A stretch of 64,000 nucleotides of DNA from Pseudoalteromonas sp. T1lg88 (GCF_002964765.1 NZ_PQCF01000018.1:116335-180334); one strand, 5' to 3'; counted from the first letter of the stretch, positions 1-8,799 are shown. The notes: generated from the sequence alone by a model not told the origin. Translations and numbers: made by a program.

Positions 1-246
1 CCAAACAAACAATCTATTACGCGCATTGTTTGTCACTGCATTCACGTGGTTTCTGGGTGATAAAGCTGTGGAAATACGAGCTCGAATCTGTATGATCGCC
101 ATTCCCAGAATGTGTTGCACGCAAGTTTTGGTTAAAACCAAAGGTGATGTAAAATCTTGTGTTATGCACAGGTTTTACAAGGGCGATTATCCCACTAAAA
201 CCTCAGCATAAGCAACTAAATTATGACTCAAATCAGTGATTAGGTA
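1..246. other. Upstream region of rluC, probably part of the rne leader
   Basis: No credible gene is seen. A 61-codon open frame at 26-211 has no ribosome-binding site and no recognisable protein character. In related bacteria rne (RNase E) lies divergently upstream of rluC with a long 5' untranslated region, so this DNA may carry that leader; this is inference from synteny, because rne itself is outside the window. An inverted repeat TTTGGTT-AA-AACCAAA lies at 127-142, followed by a TAAAAT hexamer near 151 that could be a -10 element for rluC. Confidence 0.4.
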
Positions 247-1209
247 ATGAAAGAGACAATTGGCACCCAGGTTTGCTTTGTAACCGTTGATGAAGACTAC
301 AGCGGACAACGCATAGATAACTTTTTGATAACCAAACTCAAAGGGGTGCCAAAAAGCGCGGTATACCGTATTTTGCGCAAGGGCGAGGTGCGGGTGAATA
401 AAAAACGTGTCAAGCCTGTGTATAAATTACAAGCGGGCGATACTGTACGTATTCCGCCGATTAAGGTGGCCGAGCGCAGCGAACAGCCGATACCCACCAA
501 CTTGGATAAGGTGAGTAAGCTCGAAGATGCCATCTTGTTTGAAGACAAATATCTTATTGTTATCAACAAGCCTGCCGGTATGGCGGTGCACGGTGGTAGT
601 GGCTTGAGTTTTGGTCTTATCGAAGCATTGCGCGCGCTGCGCCCGAATGACAGAAACCTGGAGCTGGTGCACCGCTTAGACCGAGATACCTCGGGCTGTC
701 TGCTTATCTCGAAAAAACGCTCGGTCTTGAAGTCTCTGCACGAGCAATTGCGCGAAAAAACCATGGAGAAGAACTACTGGGCCTTAGTAGCCGGGCAGTG
801 GGATGCCAAGGTGCGTAATGTGAATGAGCCGCTAAATAAAAATACCCTGCAATCCGGTGAGCGCGTGGTGCGTGTTGACCATGAGCGCGGTAAAGCCTCC
901 CATACGCGTTTTCGCGTTCTGGAGCGTTTTGAAAATTGCTCCTTGGTGCAGGCATCACCTGTGACCGGGCGTACTCACCAAATTCGTGTGCATACTCAGT
1001 GTAAGGGTCATCCCATCGCCTGTGATGATAAATATGGCGATCAAGCTTTTGATGCGCAAATGCGTGCTCAGGGCTTAAACCGCTTATTCTTGCACGCTCG
1101 TGAGCTGCGCTTTTTCCATCCGCAAACGGAAACTACCTTGGCTCTGGAAGCGCCTTTAGATGCGGCATTGGAACATTGTTTAGGACGCTTACGTGAGCAA
1201 AATCAATAA
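247..1209 (+). CDS. rluC: 23S rRNA pseudouridine synthase RluC
   Basis: Makes pseudouridine at three positions of 23S rRNA (955, 2504 and 2580 in E. coli numbering). The 320-residue protein has an N-terminal S4 RNA-binding domain (about residues 18-75) and the RluA-type catalytic domain. The motif HRLDRDTSG at 142-150 contains the catalytic aspartate, Asp145. A second family block, GRTHQIRVH, lies in the C-terminal half. Length matches the E. coli enzyme. The ATG at 247 follows a weak GGTA upstream. The 3' end overlaps the next gene by 17 bases, so the two are probably co-transcribed. RluC rather than RluD/RluA is supported by the S4 domain, the sequence and the neighbouring maf-yceD-rpmF block. 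Confidence 0.95.
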   Translation: MKETIGTQVCFVTVDEDYSGQRIDNFLITKLKGVPKSAVYRILRKGEVRVNKKRVKPVYKLQAGDTVRIPPIKVAERSEQPIPTNLDKVSKLEDAILFEDKYLIVINKPAGMAVHGGSGLSFGLIEALRALRPNDRNLELVHRLDRDTSGCLLISKKRSVLKSLHEQLREKTMEKNYWALVAGQWDAKVRNVNEPLNKNTLQSGERVVRVDHERGKASHTRFRVLERFENCSLVQASPVTGRTHQIRVHTQCKGHPIACDDKYGDQAFDAQMRAQGLNRLFLHARELRFFHPQTETTLALEAPLDAALEHCLGRLREQNQ

Positions 1210-1843
1210 CAAAGAGCTGCTGATATTCGATTGGGACGGCACCATTATGGACTCGGTGCCGAAAATTGTGGCGACACTGCAAAGTGCGGCGCGCGCATTG
1301 AGCGTGCCCGAGCCCGACCCGGTGAGCGCAAAGAATATCATAGGCCTAAGCCTAGATACCACGGTGGCCACCTTGTTCCCCGAGCATAGCGAGTTTCATC
1401 AGGCCCTTGAAGAGCAATATAAGCACCATTATCTGGCCGTTGACACCACACCAACGCCGCTATTTGATGATGTTGAAAGCACGCTCACGGCGCTAAAGAA
1501 TAAAGGTTATGCCTTGGCGGTGGCAACCGGTAAAAGCCGTAAGGGCTTAGACAGATTAATGGGTGAAACCGGTCTGACGCATTTTTTTGATATAACCCGT
1601 ACTGCTTGTGAGGCCCAATCTAAGCCGCATCCGCAGATGCTGGAGCAAATCCTTGCCTTTTATCAACTGTCGCCACAGCAGGCGGTGATGATAGGGGATA
1701 CGCAAATCGACATGCAACTGGCAGCCAATGCCGGGGTTGATAGCATAGGCGTGACCTTTGGTGTGCATGCCAAGGAAGAACTGGAAATCTTCAACCCCAA
1801 GGCGACTGTAAACAGTTATCGGGAATTATTGGCGCTATTTTAA
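1193..1843 (+). CDS. HAD-family phosphatase (Gph-like)
   Basis: A 216-residue haloacid dehalogenase-superfamily hydrolase. Motif I is FDWDGT (residues 12-17) with nucleophile Asp13 and acid/base Asp15. Motif II is ATGKS and motif IV is GDTQID, all in the order of HAD subfamily IA with an alpha-helical cap between. Such enzymes dephosphorylate small phosphometabolites such as phosphoglycolate; the exact substrate cannot be read from sequence. The start is GTG at 1193, inside the end of rluC, giving a 17-base overlap that suggests translational coupling. An HAD phosphatase at this place next to rluC is a common arrangement in gammaproteobacteria. It converges with maf, whose stop is 31 bases away. 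Confidence 0.85.
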   Translation: MSKINNKELLIFDWDGTIMDSVPKIVATLQSAARALSVPEPDPVSAKNIIGLSLDTTVATLFPEHSEFHQALEEQYKHHYLAVDTTPTPLFDDVESTLTALKNKGYALAVATGKSRKGLDRLMGETGLTHFFDITRTACEAQSKPHPQMLEQILAFYQLSPQQAVMIGDTQIDMQLAANAGVDSIGVTFGVHAKEELEIFNPKATVNSYRELLALF

Positions 1844-1874
1844 GCGCCATTTTTGTGCTGGTGTGCTGGCACAG

Positions 1875-2462
1875 TTACAGCGCCAGCGGATCTATGCCCC
1901 AATCTAACAATAGCTGATTAAGGCGCAATAAAGGCAGGCCAACTAGAGCATTGGGATCATCGCCCTTAAGGGCTTCAAAAAGACAAATCCCCAAGCCTTC
2001 GCTTTTAAAGCTGCCGGCACAATTAAGCGGTTGCTCTTTGGCCACATAAAGACGTATTTGCTCGGCGCTTAAATGGCGAAAATGAACCTCAAAGGGCTCG
2101 ACTATTACCGCATTTTTGCCCGTTTCTATGTCGAGCAGGGCTAAAGAGGTTAAAAAGGTGACTTTTTCGCCGCTAAAACGAGCCAGCTGCGCTTCGGCCT
2201 TGGCCACGGTGTGGGGTTTTCCAAGTATATCCCCCTGGTGCAGAGCCACCTGATCTGAACCAATCACCAGCCCTTTGTCATACAAGTTACACGCGGTTTG
2301 GGCTTTTTCCAGAGCCAAACGGCGTACCAGTTGCTCCGGCTTTTCGTCGGCTTTGGCTGACTCGTCAATTTCGGGTGAAAAATGGTGAAATTCAGGGATA
2401 ATTTTTTTTAATAATTGCTGCCTAAAAGGCGAACTTGAGGCTAAGATAAAAGCTGTTTTCAT
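1875..2462 (-). CDS. Maf/YceF-family nucleotide pyrophosphatase
   Basis: A 195-residue Maf-like house-cleaning pyrophosphatase that hydrolyses modified nucleoside triphosphates; the YceF branch acts on 7-methyl-GTP. It begins with the family signature LASSSPFRQQLL (residues 7-18), followed by the EIDESA block and the GSDQVA block that carries the conserved aspartate and lysine/glutamine positions. Length is typical. The gene is divergent from yceD with about 120 bases between, as in E. coli where yceF faces yceD-rpmF-plsX. That context favours YceF over the dTTP/UTPase branch (YhdE). Confidence 0.9.
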   Translation of the reverse strand: MKTAFILASSSPFRQQLLKKIIPEFHHFSPEIDESAKADEKPEQLVRRLALEKAQTACNLYDKGLVIGSDQVALHQGDILGKPHTVAKAEAQLARFSGEKVTFLTSLALLDIETGKNAVIVEPFEVHFRHLSAEQIRLYVAKEQPLNCAGSFKSEGLGICLFEALKGDDPNALVGLPLLRLNQLLLDWGIDPLAL

Positions 2463-2544
2463 TGCCCGATCATCGAATTGTTAAATATCGGCTCTAGAAT
2501 ACGGCGCAATCGGGCGAAAAACAAAAGGAAAGTCGAATTTTATT

Positions 2545-2573
2545 TTGACTCTAATGATAACTATCTATATGAT
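2545..2573 (+). promoter_or_regulatory. Predicted sigma70 promoter for yceD-rpmF
   Basis: TTGACT at 2545-2550 and TATGAT at 2568-2573 with 17 bases between. Transcription would start near 2580, only a few bases before the yceD ATG at 2583, so the message would be almost leaderless. No ribosome-binding site is visible before that ATG. Prediction from sequence only. Confidence 0.55.
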
Positions 2574-2582
2574 GCAGCCCCT

Positions 2583-3107
2583 ATGCAAAAGGTGAAGATT
2601 CCCGTCACCCTTGATCCGGGCAGGGCAGCACAGCGTCAGCTAAGTTATGATGGCGTGGTGATGTTTGAAGAACTTTCTCGATTCGAGCAAGTTGTGCTGG
2701 ATAAAAGTGGTGAAGTAGCGGTACAAATTCATTGCAAGCAGGACGAACAAGGTTTAACTGTGCTAAGTGGTTCTTTAAAGGCCCGAGCCACCCTTATTTG
2801 TCAGCGTTGTAATGAAGAGTTTGGGTTGGATTTGGAACAAGACTTTGCGTATACGCCGGTTGGCATGGGTGCAGAGTCAGATCATCTCCCTGATTACTAC
2901 GATCTTGTGGAGCTAGATGAGAACGGAGAAGTCAACATTCGACAATTAGTTGAAGACGAGTTGATTTTGGCCATTCCTATCGTGCCTATGCATGACGAAG
3001 CATCTTGTCGTTACTCAGAGCAACAAAAAAGCTTTGGTAAAATCGACGAAGAAGATGAAAAACCAAATCCATTTGAAATTTTGAAACAACTTAAGAAAGA
3101 TTCTTAG
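2583..3107 (+). CDS. yceD: YceD/DUF177 family 23S rRNA accumulation protein
   Basis: A 174-residue DUF177 protein. The family is needed for normal 23S rRNA/large-subunit levels in E. coli and plants. Features: N-terminal [12 protein letters not shown] as in E. coli YceD, a CQRC pair that looks like half of a metal site, the acidic stretch with [13 protein letters not shown], and the C-terminal [13 protein letters not shown] longer open frame starts at 2478, but its extra 35 residues do not resemble the family, so I choose the ATG at 2583. That ATG lacks a Shine-Dalgarno sequence. rpmF follows after 10 bases; yceD-rpmF-plsX is a conserved operon linking ribosome and membrane synthesis. Confidence 0.92.
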   Translation: MQKVKIPVTLDPGRAAQRQLSYDGVVMFEELSRFEQVVLDKSGEVAVQIHCKQDEQGLTVLSGSLKARATLICQRCNEEFGLDLEQDFAYTPVGMGAESDHLPDYYDLVELDENGEVNIRQLVEDELILAIPIVPMHDEASCRYSEQQKSFGKIDEEDEKPNPFEILKQLKKDS

Positions 3108-3117
3108 GAGAAGGCTA

Positions 3118-3288
3118 ATGGCGGTACAAAAAAGCAAGAAGTCTCGTGCAAGACGTGGTATGCGTCGTTCACACGATGCGATCAGTGGTCCAGCTCTAAC
3201 AGTTGATAAAGTGACTGGTGAAACTCACCGTCGTCACCACATCACTGCAGACGGCTACTACAAAGGCGTTAAAGTAATTTCTAAGTAA
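3118..3288 (+). CDS. rpmF: 50S ribosomal protein L32
   Basis: A 56-residue basic protein beginning [17 protein letters not shown] and ending [11 protein letters not shown], the characteristic L32 sequence. It is a component of the large ribosomal subunit near the exit region. AGGAG lies at 3107-3111, seven bases before the ATG. This form has none of the four zinc-binding cysteines found in some L32 proteins, as usual for gammaproteobacteria. It sits between yceD and plsX in the conserved operon. Confidence 0.97.
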   Translation: MAVQKSKKSRARRGMRRSHDAISGPALTVDKVTGETHRRHHITADGYYKGVKVISK

Positions 3289-3299
3289 GAGATTGCTTT

Positions 3300-4346
3300 A
3301 TGCAACGCAGTCTAACCATTGCGTTAGATATGATGGGGGGCGATTACGGCCCCCGTTCATCTATCCCAGCCGCAGTTGAAGCGGTCCATCTTCATAGTTC
3401 ACTTACCCTGATCCTCTGCGGTAATGAAACCCTAATTCAAGAGCAGCTTTCCCGTTTAGACGCGCTGCAGCACCCACGCTTAAAAATCAAACATTGTACG
3501 CAAATCGTCACCAATGCCGATGAACCCGCGTATGCGTTACGTAATAAAAAAGATGCGTCTATGCGTGTGGCCCTTGATTTGGTTAAATCCGGGGAAGCTC
3601 AGGCCTGTGTAAGTTCCGGCAACACAGGGGCGTTATTCGCCATTGCTCATTATGTTCTGAAAATGTTGCCCGGCATTAAACGCCCGGCGCTGATCTCTTC
3701 GGTACCCACAGAAACAAAACGACCGGTTTATTTATTGGATCTTGGCGCCAATGTCCATTGCGATGCTCATACCCTGTATCAATTCGGGATCATGGGCGCT
3801 GTGGTGGCGCGCGAGGTGCAAGACATTGAACACCCTAAGGTTAGCTTGCTCAATATCGGCTCCGAAGACATTAAGGGTCATGAGGGTATCAAAGAGGCAG
3901 CTCAGTTGATGACGCGCTGTAACAGCATTAACTACACGGGTTACAGCGAGGGTAGTGATATTTTCAGTGGCAAGGCCGATGTGATCGTCTGTGAAGGTTT
4001 TGTCGGGAATGTGGCACTGAAAACCTGTGAAGGAATTGCAAAACTGATCATGCATAAGATGACTAAAGCCTTGAAAAAGCATTTGCTTTATCGTGGCTTG
4101 GCGCTATTACTTATGCCTGTCATAAAAAAGATCTATAAAAAGGTGAACCCCGACCAGTATAACGGCGCATCTTTGGTAGGATTGCGCGGTATAGTGGTTA
4201 AAAGTCATGGGAATGCATCGGCAAGTGCATTTCTAGCGGCAATTAATGAGGCTGTTAAGGAAGTGCAACGACAGTTGCCCGAGAAGATTCAAGCGGCCTT
4301 TGCTGAGAACGAGCCAACGCCAGATACGAGCGCAGAAAACTCGTAA
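3300..4346 (+). CDS. plsX: Phosphate acyltransferase PlsX
   Basis: Converts acyl-ACP and phosphate to acyl-phosphate, the acyl donor for the PlsY step of phospholipid synthesis. The 348-residue protein starts with the family hallmark [13 protein letters not shown] and carries SSGNTGALF and the C-terminal [14 protein letters not shown] block. It is a peripheral membrane enzyme. It lies 11 bases after rpmF and 66 bases before fabD. In E. coli fabH sits between plsX and fabD; here there is no room for it. Confidence 0.96.
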   Translation: MQRSLTIALDMMGGDYGPRSSIPAAVEAVHLHSSLTLILCGNETLIQEQLSRLDALQHPRLKIKHCTQIVTNADEPAYALRNKKDASMRVALDLVKSGEAQACVSSGNTGALFAIAHYVLKMLPGIKRPALISSVPTETKRPVYLLDLGANVHCDAHTLYQFGIMGAVVAREVQDIEHPKVSLLNIGSEDIKGHEGIKEAAQLMTRCNSINYTGYSEGSDIFSGKADVIVCEGFVGNVALKTCEGIAKLIMHKMTKALKKHLLYRGLALLLMPVIKKIYKKVNPDQYNGASLVGLRGIVVKSHGNASASAFLAAINEAVKEVQRQLPEKIQAAFAENEPTPDTSAENS

Positions 4347-4412
4347 ACTCCCTCCTCATTAATGCCTGCCAAAATTCGCGAACATCGCTAAAACAATACG
4401 AAAGAGCAGCAT

Positions 4413-5342
4413 ATGTCTGAAAAAATCGCAATATTATTTCCTGGTCAAGGCTCACAAAGCGTTGGCATGTTATCCGAGCTACTGAGCGAGTCTGAGGTAG
4501 TTAAAGCCACCTTTGCAGAAGCATCAGAAGCCCTTGGCTATGACTTGGCAGAGCTAGTGCTTAATGGTCCAGAAGAAGAGCTAAATCAAACTCACCGTAC
4601 ACAACCTGCGTTATTGTGTTCTTCAGTGGCTATTTTCCGTCACTGGCAACAACTAGGCGGTGCAGAGCAAGAAGTGGTATTGGCTGGTCACAGTCTCGGC
4701 GAATACTCGGCGCTGGTATGTGCCGGTGTACTGAGCCTAGCCGATGGCGTTAAGCTGGTTGAAAAGCGCGGTCAATATATGCAGCAAGCCGTACCTGCTG
4801 GTGTAGGTTCAATGGCGGCCATCATTGGTCTTGACGATGATGCAATTGCTAAAGCCTGTGCCGACAGTGCCCAAGACCAGGTAGTTGCGCCAGTGAACTA
4901 CAATTCACCGGGCCAGGTGGTGATCGCCGGCAATAAAGAAGCCGTAGATCGCGCTAGCGAAGCCTGTAAAGAAGCAGGTGCTAAGCGTGCACTGCCGCTT
5001 GCGGTAAGTGTACCTTCACACTGTGAACTGATGAAGCCTGCCGCCGAGCAGCTTAAAGGCGACCTTGACGCCTTAGCACTAAACGCGCCTCAATACACGG
5101 TGATCAACAACGTTGATGTGGCTGCCGAGCAGGATGTTGAAGCCATTAAAGATGCCCTGGTACGCCAGCTTTACAGCCCAGTTCGCTGGACTGAAACCGT
5201 ACAAGCCATTGCTAAAATGGGCGTTACTCAGGCCTTTGAATTTGGTCCTGGCAAGGTTCTAACCGGCCTGGTAAAACGAATTGATAAAACCCTTGATTGC
5301 AGCGCTGTTAACGACAGTGCCAGCGCAGAAGCAGCTAAATAA
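4413..5342 (+). CDS. fabD: Malonyl-CoA:ACP transacylase FabD
   Basis: Transfers malonyl from CoA to acyl carrier protein to start each fatty-acid elongation. The 309-residue protein has the GQGSQ motif (residues 11-15), the active-site GHSLGEYSA with Ser94, and the catalytic His in VPSHCELM near residue 203. Length and motifs match the E. coli enzyme. It is followed 12 bases later by fabG and belongs to the fab operon. Confidence 0.97.
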   Translation: MSEKIAILFPGQGSQSVGMLSELLSESEVVKATFAEASEALGYDLAELVLNGPEEELNQTHRTQPALLCSSVAIFRHWQQLGGAEQEVVLAGHSLGEYSALVCAGVLSLADGVKLVEKRGQYMQQAVPAGVGSMAAIIGLDDDAIAKACADSAQDQVVAPVNYNSPGQVVIAGNKEAVDRASEACKEAGAKRALPLAVSVPSHCELMKPAAEQLKGDLDALALNAPQYTVINNVDVAAEQDVEAIKDALVRQLYSPVRWTETVQAIAKMGVTQAFEFGPGKVLTGLVKRIDKTLDCSAVNDSASAEAAK

Positions 5343-5354
5343 AAGAGAACAAAA

Positions 5355-6101
5355 ATGGCAAATTTATTTTCCCTAGAGGGCAAAGTAGTCCTAGTAACAG
5401 GTGCAAGCCGTGGTATTGGTAAAGCAGTTGCTGAGCAATTGGTTGCGCAGGGCGCAAAAGTTGCGGGCACGGCAACCAGCGACGGTGGTGCTGAGAAGAT
5501 CTCTGCTTACCTTGGTGAGAACGGCAAGGGTTATAAGCTAAACGTGACCGATGCCGAGTCAATCGAAGCAACTTTGGCGGCGATTAAAGCAGATCTGGGT
5601 GACATAGATGTATTGGTAAACAATGCCGGTATCACCCGCGATAATCTGCTAATGCGCATGAAAGACGACGAATGGCAGGATATTATCGATACTAACCTAT
5701 CGTCTATCTTCCGCCTGTCAAAAGCCGTATTGCGTCCTATGATGAAGAAAAAGTCGGGCCGTATCATCAACATAGGTTCTGTTGTGGGCACCATGGGTAA
5801 CGCTGGTCAGGCCAACTATGCTGCTGCGAAAGCGGGCGTAATTGGTTTTTCTAAGTCGTTGGCTCGTGAAGTGGCCTCACGTGGTATCACGGTGAACGTT
5901 GTTGCTCCTGGCTTTATCCAAACCGATATGACAGACGAGCTAACCGAAGAGCAAAAGGCGGCAACGCTTGCCAATGTACCGGCTGGTCGTCTTGGTCAAC
6001 CGAATGAAATTGCAGCGGCTGTATGCTATTTGGCGTCTGACGCCGCGGCGTACGTTTCCGGCGAAACTCTGCACGTTAACGGCGCGATGTATATGGTTTA
6101 A
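5355..6101 (+). CDS. fabG: 3-oxoacyl-ACP reductase FabG
   Basis: NADPH-dependent reduction of beta-ketoacyl-ACP in fatty-acid synthesis. A 248-residue short-chain dehydrogenase/reductase with the cofactor motif TGASRGIG (residues 15-22), the NNAG motif, the catalytic Ser in NIGSVVG and the YAAAK tyrosine/lysine pair. The C-terminal VNGAMYMV is the normal FabG ending. It lies directly downstream of fabD; a large hairpin follows the stop. Confidence 0.97.
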   Translation: MANLFSLEGKVVLVTGASRGIGKAVAEQLVAQGAKVAGTATSDGGAEKISAYLGENGKGYKLNVTDAESIEATLAAIKADLGDIDVLVNNAGITRDNLLMRMKDDEWQDIIDTNLSSIFRLSKAVLRPMMKKKSGRIINIGSVVGTMGNAGQANYAAAKAGVIGFSKSLAREVASRGITVNVVAPGFIQTDMTDELTEEQKAATLANVPAGRLGQPNEIAAAVCYLASDAAAYVSGETLHVNGAMYMV

Positions 6102-6121
6102 GGCTCTATCGGGGCCAAAAA

Positions 6122-6165
6122 AGGTCACAAAAACTCGACTAAAAAGATTGAAGTTTTTGTGATCT
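6122..6165 (+). promoter_or_regulatory. Long inverted repeat between fabG and acpP
   Basis: Arms 6122-6135 and 6152-6165 pair over 14 positions with one G-U type mismatch and a 16-base loop. No run of T follows, so it is not a standard intrinsic terminator. It could be an mRNA processing or stability element that separates the highly expressed acpP transcript from upstream fab mRNA; that role is inferred. Confidence 0.5.
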
Positions 6166-6263
6166 TGCTTTAAACATACTTGAAATCGCTGTGAAAATGG
6201 GCGATAAAAGTGCAACTTTACTTTGATACAGGTTTGACCAGAGAAAAAACTCAGGGCAAATCC

Positions 6264-6292
6264 TTGAATCAGACAAATATGCTGCGTAAACT
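6264..6292 (+). promoter_or_regulatory. Predicted promoter for acpP
   Basis: TTGAAT at 6264-6269 and TAAACT at 6287-6292 with a 17-base spacer, about 50 bases before the acpP start. An extra promoter here would fit the need for abundant acyl carrier protein. Prediction only. Confidence 0.45.
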
Positions 6293-6344
6293 ACGCCGCA
6301 ATCTGAAAAAATAACGCAGTAGCGTTTAAATAAAGGAAAGAAGA

Positions 6345-6581
6345 ATGAGCGACATCCAAGAACGCGTAAAGAAAATCATCGTTGAGCAACTAGGTGTTAA
6401 AGAAGAAGAAGTAAAATCTGAAGCGTCTTTCGTTGATGATCTAGGTGCGGACTCTCTTGATACTGTTGAGCTAGTAATGGCGCTAGAAGAAGAATTTGAT
6501 ACTGAGATCCCAGACGAAGAAGCTGAGAAGATCACTACAGTTCAAGCTGCTATCGATTACGTTACAGCTCACGCTGAGTAA
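6345..6581 (+). CDS. acpP: Acyl carrier protein
   Basis: A 78-residue acidic protein that carries growing acyl chains on a phosphopantetheine arm. The attachment site is Ser37 in GADSLDT (34-40). Sequence is close to E. coli AcpP throughout, including [23 protein letters not shown] lies just before the ATG. It is preceded by a 243-base intergenic region with a hairpin and a promoter and followed by another hairpin, then fabF. Confidence 0.98.
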   Translation: MSDIQERVKKIIVEQLGVKEEEVKSEASFVDDLGADSLDTVELVMALEEEFDTEIPDEEAEKITTVQAAIDYVTAHAE

Positions 6582-6596
6582 TCAACGCATTTCTTT

Positions 6597-6620
6597 TAAG
6601 GGCAGCATCCGCTGCCCTTA
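6597..6620 (+). promoter_or_regulatory. Perfect hairpin between acpP and fabF
   Basis: TAAGGGCAGC at 6597-6606 pairs perfectly with GCTGCCCTTA at 6611-6620 around a four-base loop. No T run follows on either strand. It probably acts as an mRNA 3'-end stabiliser or partial terminator for acpP rather than a full stop, because fabF follows with only its own ribosome-binding site. Confidence 0.5.
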
Positions 6621-6665
6621 GTCTATCTGAGACCCCCATCTTTTATTCCCTTTTTGGAGGACACC

Positions 6666-7904
6666 GTGGCTAAACGTCGAGTCGTAGTTACTGGCTTAGG
6701 TATGCTTACGCCGCTGGGTAATGATGTAGCGTCAACCTGGCAGGGCTTATTGAATGGTCAAAGTGGCATAGGTGCTATAACCCATTTCGATACAACAGAT
6801 TTTGGTACCAAATTTGCTGGTTTAATCAAAGATTTTGATGCCGAAGCATACATGGCGAAAAAAGATGCCAAGAAAATGGATTTGTTTATCCAATATGGTA
6901 TCGCCGCTGGTATTCAAGCCTTAGATGATTCAGGCTTGGAAGTGACCGAAGCCAATGCCGACCGTATTGGTGTTGCTGTGGGCTCAGGGATCGGTGGTTT
7001 AACACTGATCGAAGAAAACCATGAAAAACTTTTAAATGTTGGGCCGCGCAAGTTGTCGCCATTTTATGTGCCGTCAACCATCATTAATATGATCTCAGGT
7101 CACCTTTCTATTATGAAGGGCCTGCGTGGACCGAACATTTCTATCGTTACCGCCTGTACAACCGGCCTGCACAACATTGGCCATGCGGCACGAATGATCG
7201 CTTACGGCGATGCGGATGCCATGGTTGCCGGTGGTGCTGAGAAAGCATCTACGCCTATGGGCATGGGTGGCTTCAGTGCGGCGCGTGCCTTGTCAACGCG
7301 CAACGACAACCCGCAAGCGGCGTCACGCCCTTGGGATAAAGACCGTGACGGTTTTGTACTGTCTGACGGTGCCGGTGTTGTGGTTCTTGAAGAGTATGAA
7401 CACGCCAAAGCACGTGGTGCGAAGATTTATGCCGAGCTTGTTGGTTTCGGTATGAGTGGTGACGCTTATCATATGACCTCGCCGCCAGAAGATGGCGCCG
7501 GTGCGGCACTTGCTATGGCTAACGCTATTAAAGATGCAGGCATCAATGCTGAGCAAGTGGGTTACATCAATGCTCACGGTACTTCAACACCTGCGGGTGA
7601 TAAGGCCGAAACCAGTGCGGTTAAGAGCATCTTTGGCGCCGCTGCCGACAAAGTGATGGTAGGCTCGTCTAAGTCTATGATGGGTCACCTGCTAGGTGCT
7701 GCCGGTTCGGTAGAATCAATCATCACGGTACTGTCGCTACAAGACCAAAAAGTATCACCAACCATCAACCTGGATAACCCGGATGAAGGCTGTGATCTGG
7801 ATTACATTGCCCACACTGCGCGTGATGTAAAACTAGACTATGCGCTGTGTAACTCGTTTGGTTTCGGTGGCACTAACGGCTCACTGCTATTTAAAAAGAT
7901 CTAA
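6666..7904 (+). CDS. fabF: 3-oxoacyl-ACP synthase II FabF
   Basis: Condenses malonyl-ACP with acyl-ACP to elongate fatty acids. The thiolase-fold enzyme shows the catalytic triad Cys in VTACTTG, His in [11 protein letters not shown] and His in [12 protein letters not shown] place the start at the GTG at 6666 because GGAGG at 6656-6660 lies five bases upstream and the next residues, [11 protein letters not shown], match FabF N-termini. A TTG four codons earlier would lie inside the ribosome-binding site. The product is 412 residues, the normal size. A terminator follows at 7961. Confidence 0.96.
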   Translation: MAKRRVVVTGLGMLTPLGNDVASTWQGLLNGQSGIGAITHFDTTDFGTKFAGLIKDFDAEAYMAKKDAKKMDLFIQYGIAAGIQALDDSGLEVTEANADRIGVAVGSGIGGLTLIEENHEKLLNVGPRKLSPFYVPSTIINMISGHLSIMKGLRGPNISIVTACTTGLHNIGHAARMIAYGDADAMVAGGAEKASTPMGMGGFSAARALSTRNDNPQAASRPWDKDRDGFVLSDGAGVVVLEEYEHAKARGAKIYAELVGFGMSGDAYHMTSPPEDGAGAALAMANAIKDAGINAEQVGYINAHGTSTPAGDKAETSAVKSIFGAAADKVMVGSSKSMMGHLLGAAGSVESIITVLSLQDQKVSPTINLDNPDEGCDLDYIAHTARDVKLDYALCNSFGFGGTNGSLLFKKI

Positions 7905-7960
7905 CAGTGAAATCAACTGCCTACCAGCGTAGACCAAGTTAGGACTAAGCTGGTAACATA

Positions 7961-7986
7961 AGCTCGGTTATGACCGAGCTTTTTTT
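7961..7986 (+). terminator. Intrinsic terminator after fabF, touching the pabC start
   Basis: AGCTCGGT at 7961-7968 pairs with ACCGAGCT at 7973-7980 around TATG, followed by six T at 7981-7986. The pabC ATG begins at the next base, 7987. The terminator therefore occupies the whole place where a pabC ribosome-binding site would be. Confidence 0.85.
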
Positions 7987-8799
7987 ATGACTAAAACTAT
8001 TATAAATGGCCAGCCGGGGCACCTAATCAATATTAATGACCGCGGTTTAAACTACGGCGATGGTTTTTTTACTACGGCCAAAGTGGTCGACGCCAAGGTG
8101 CAACTATGGCCCTTACACCGTGCTCGTCTAAGTGAATGTGCCCGTCGTTTAGGCTTTGGGGATTTGGACTTTGCCGCCCTTGAGCAGGACGTGGCGCAGC
8201 TGCTCAATAGCCGCGAAAACGCCCTTGATGAGCCGGCGGTCCTTAAGGTGCTCTACACCCGTGGCAGTGGTGGGCGAGGTTATGCGCCTCCGAGTGATGT
8301 TCAGCCTACGCGCATACTTAGCTTGTTGCCTTATCCCGATGCATACCGAGAGATAGCGCAAAAAGGCCTGAGTCTTGCGGTGGCCAAAACACGGTTAGGG
8401 CAACAGCCTTTATTGGCCGGTCTAAAAACCCTCAATCGTCTTGAGCAAGTCTTTATCAAGCAAGAAGCGGCGCAGCAAAACAGCGACGATTTGTTGGTAT
8501 TAGACACCACAGACAAGGTGATAGAAACATCCAGCGCAAATCTGCTGATGTATAAGCAGGGGCAGTGGTACACACCAAGCCTAGATCAGGCCGGAGTGCA
8601 GGGCGTGTATTTAGCCCATCTGCAAGAGCGTATGCCGGTGATCAGTTGTCAGCTCAATTTGGCCCAGGTATTGTCGATGGATGCGGTGTTTTGCTGTAAT
8701 AGCCTGATGGGCTTGGTGCCCATTACCCGCATCGCTCACCATGATTTTAATTTGGATGTCGCTCATAGCCTGCTAGCAAAACAAGGGATCAAGATATGA
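7987..8799 (+). CDS. pabC: Aminodeoxychorismate lyase PabC
   Basis: PLP enzyme that splits 4-amino-4-deoxychorismate into p-aminobenzoate and pyruvate for folate synthesis. The 270-residue protein is a class IV aminotransferase-fold member with INDRGLNYGDGFFTTAKV near the N-terminus and a lysine in the LKTLNRLEQV segment that matches the PLP-binding block. The order fabF-pabC-mltG-tmk-holB is the conserved gammaproteobacterial cluster, which supports PabC over the similar branched-chain or D-amino-acid aminotransferases. There is no Shine-Dalgarno site: the ATG follows the terminator T-tract. Its TGA overlaps the mltG ATG by four bases. Confidence 0.92.
   Translation: MTKTIINGQPGHLININDRGLNYGDGFFTTAKVVDAKVQLWPLHRARLSECARRLGFGDLDFAALEQDVAQLLNSRENALDEPAVLKVLYTRGSGGRGYAPPSDVQPTRILSLLPYPDAYREIAQKGLSLAVAKTRLGQQPLLAGLKTLNRLEQVFIKQEAAQQNSDDLLVLDTTDKVIETSSANLLMYKQGQWYTPSLDQAGVQGVYLAHLQERMPVISCQLNLAQVLSMDAVFCCNSLMGLVPITRIAHHDFNLDVAHSLLAKQGIKI

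Noticed and set aside
26..211. 61-codon open frame before rluC
   Set aside because: No ribosome-binding site, no protein-like composition, and it lies where the rne leader is expected.
297..764. Open frame antisense to rluC (155 codons)
   Set aside because: It mirrors a well-conserved gene on the other strand and has no motif or ribosome-binding site. The same applies to other long antisense frames, for example 19326-19769 and 27552-28046.
2478..2582. Longer N-terminus for YceD
   Set aside because: The extra residues do not resemble the family and the frame would start upstream of the best promoter; ATG 2583 matches E. coli YceD.
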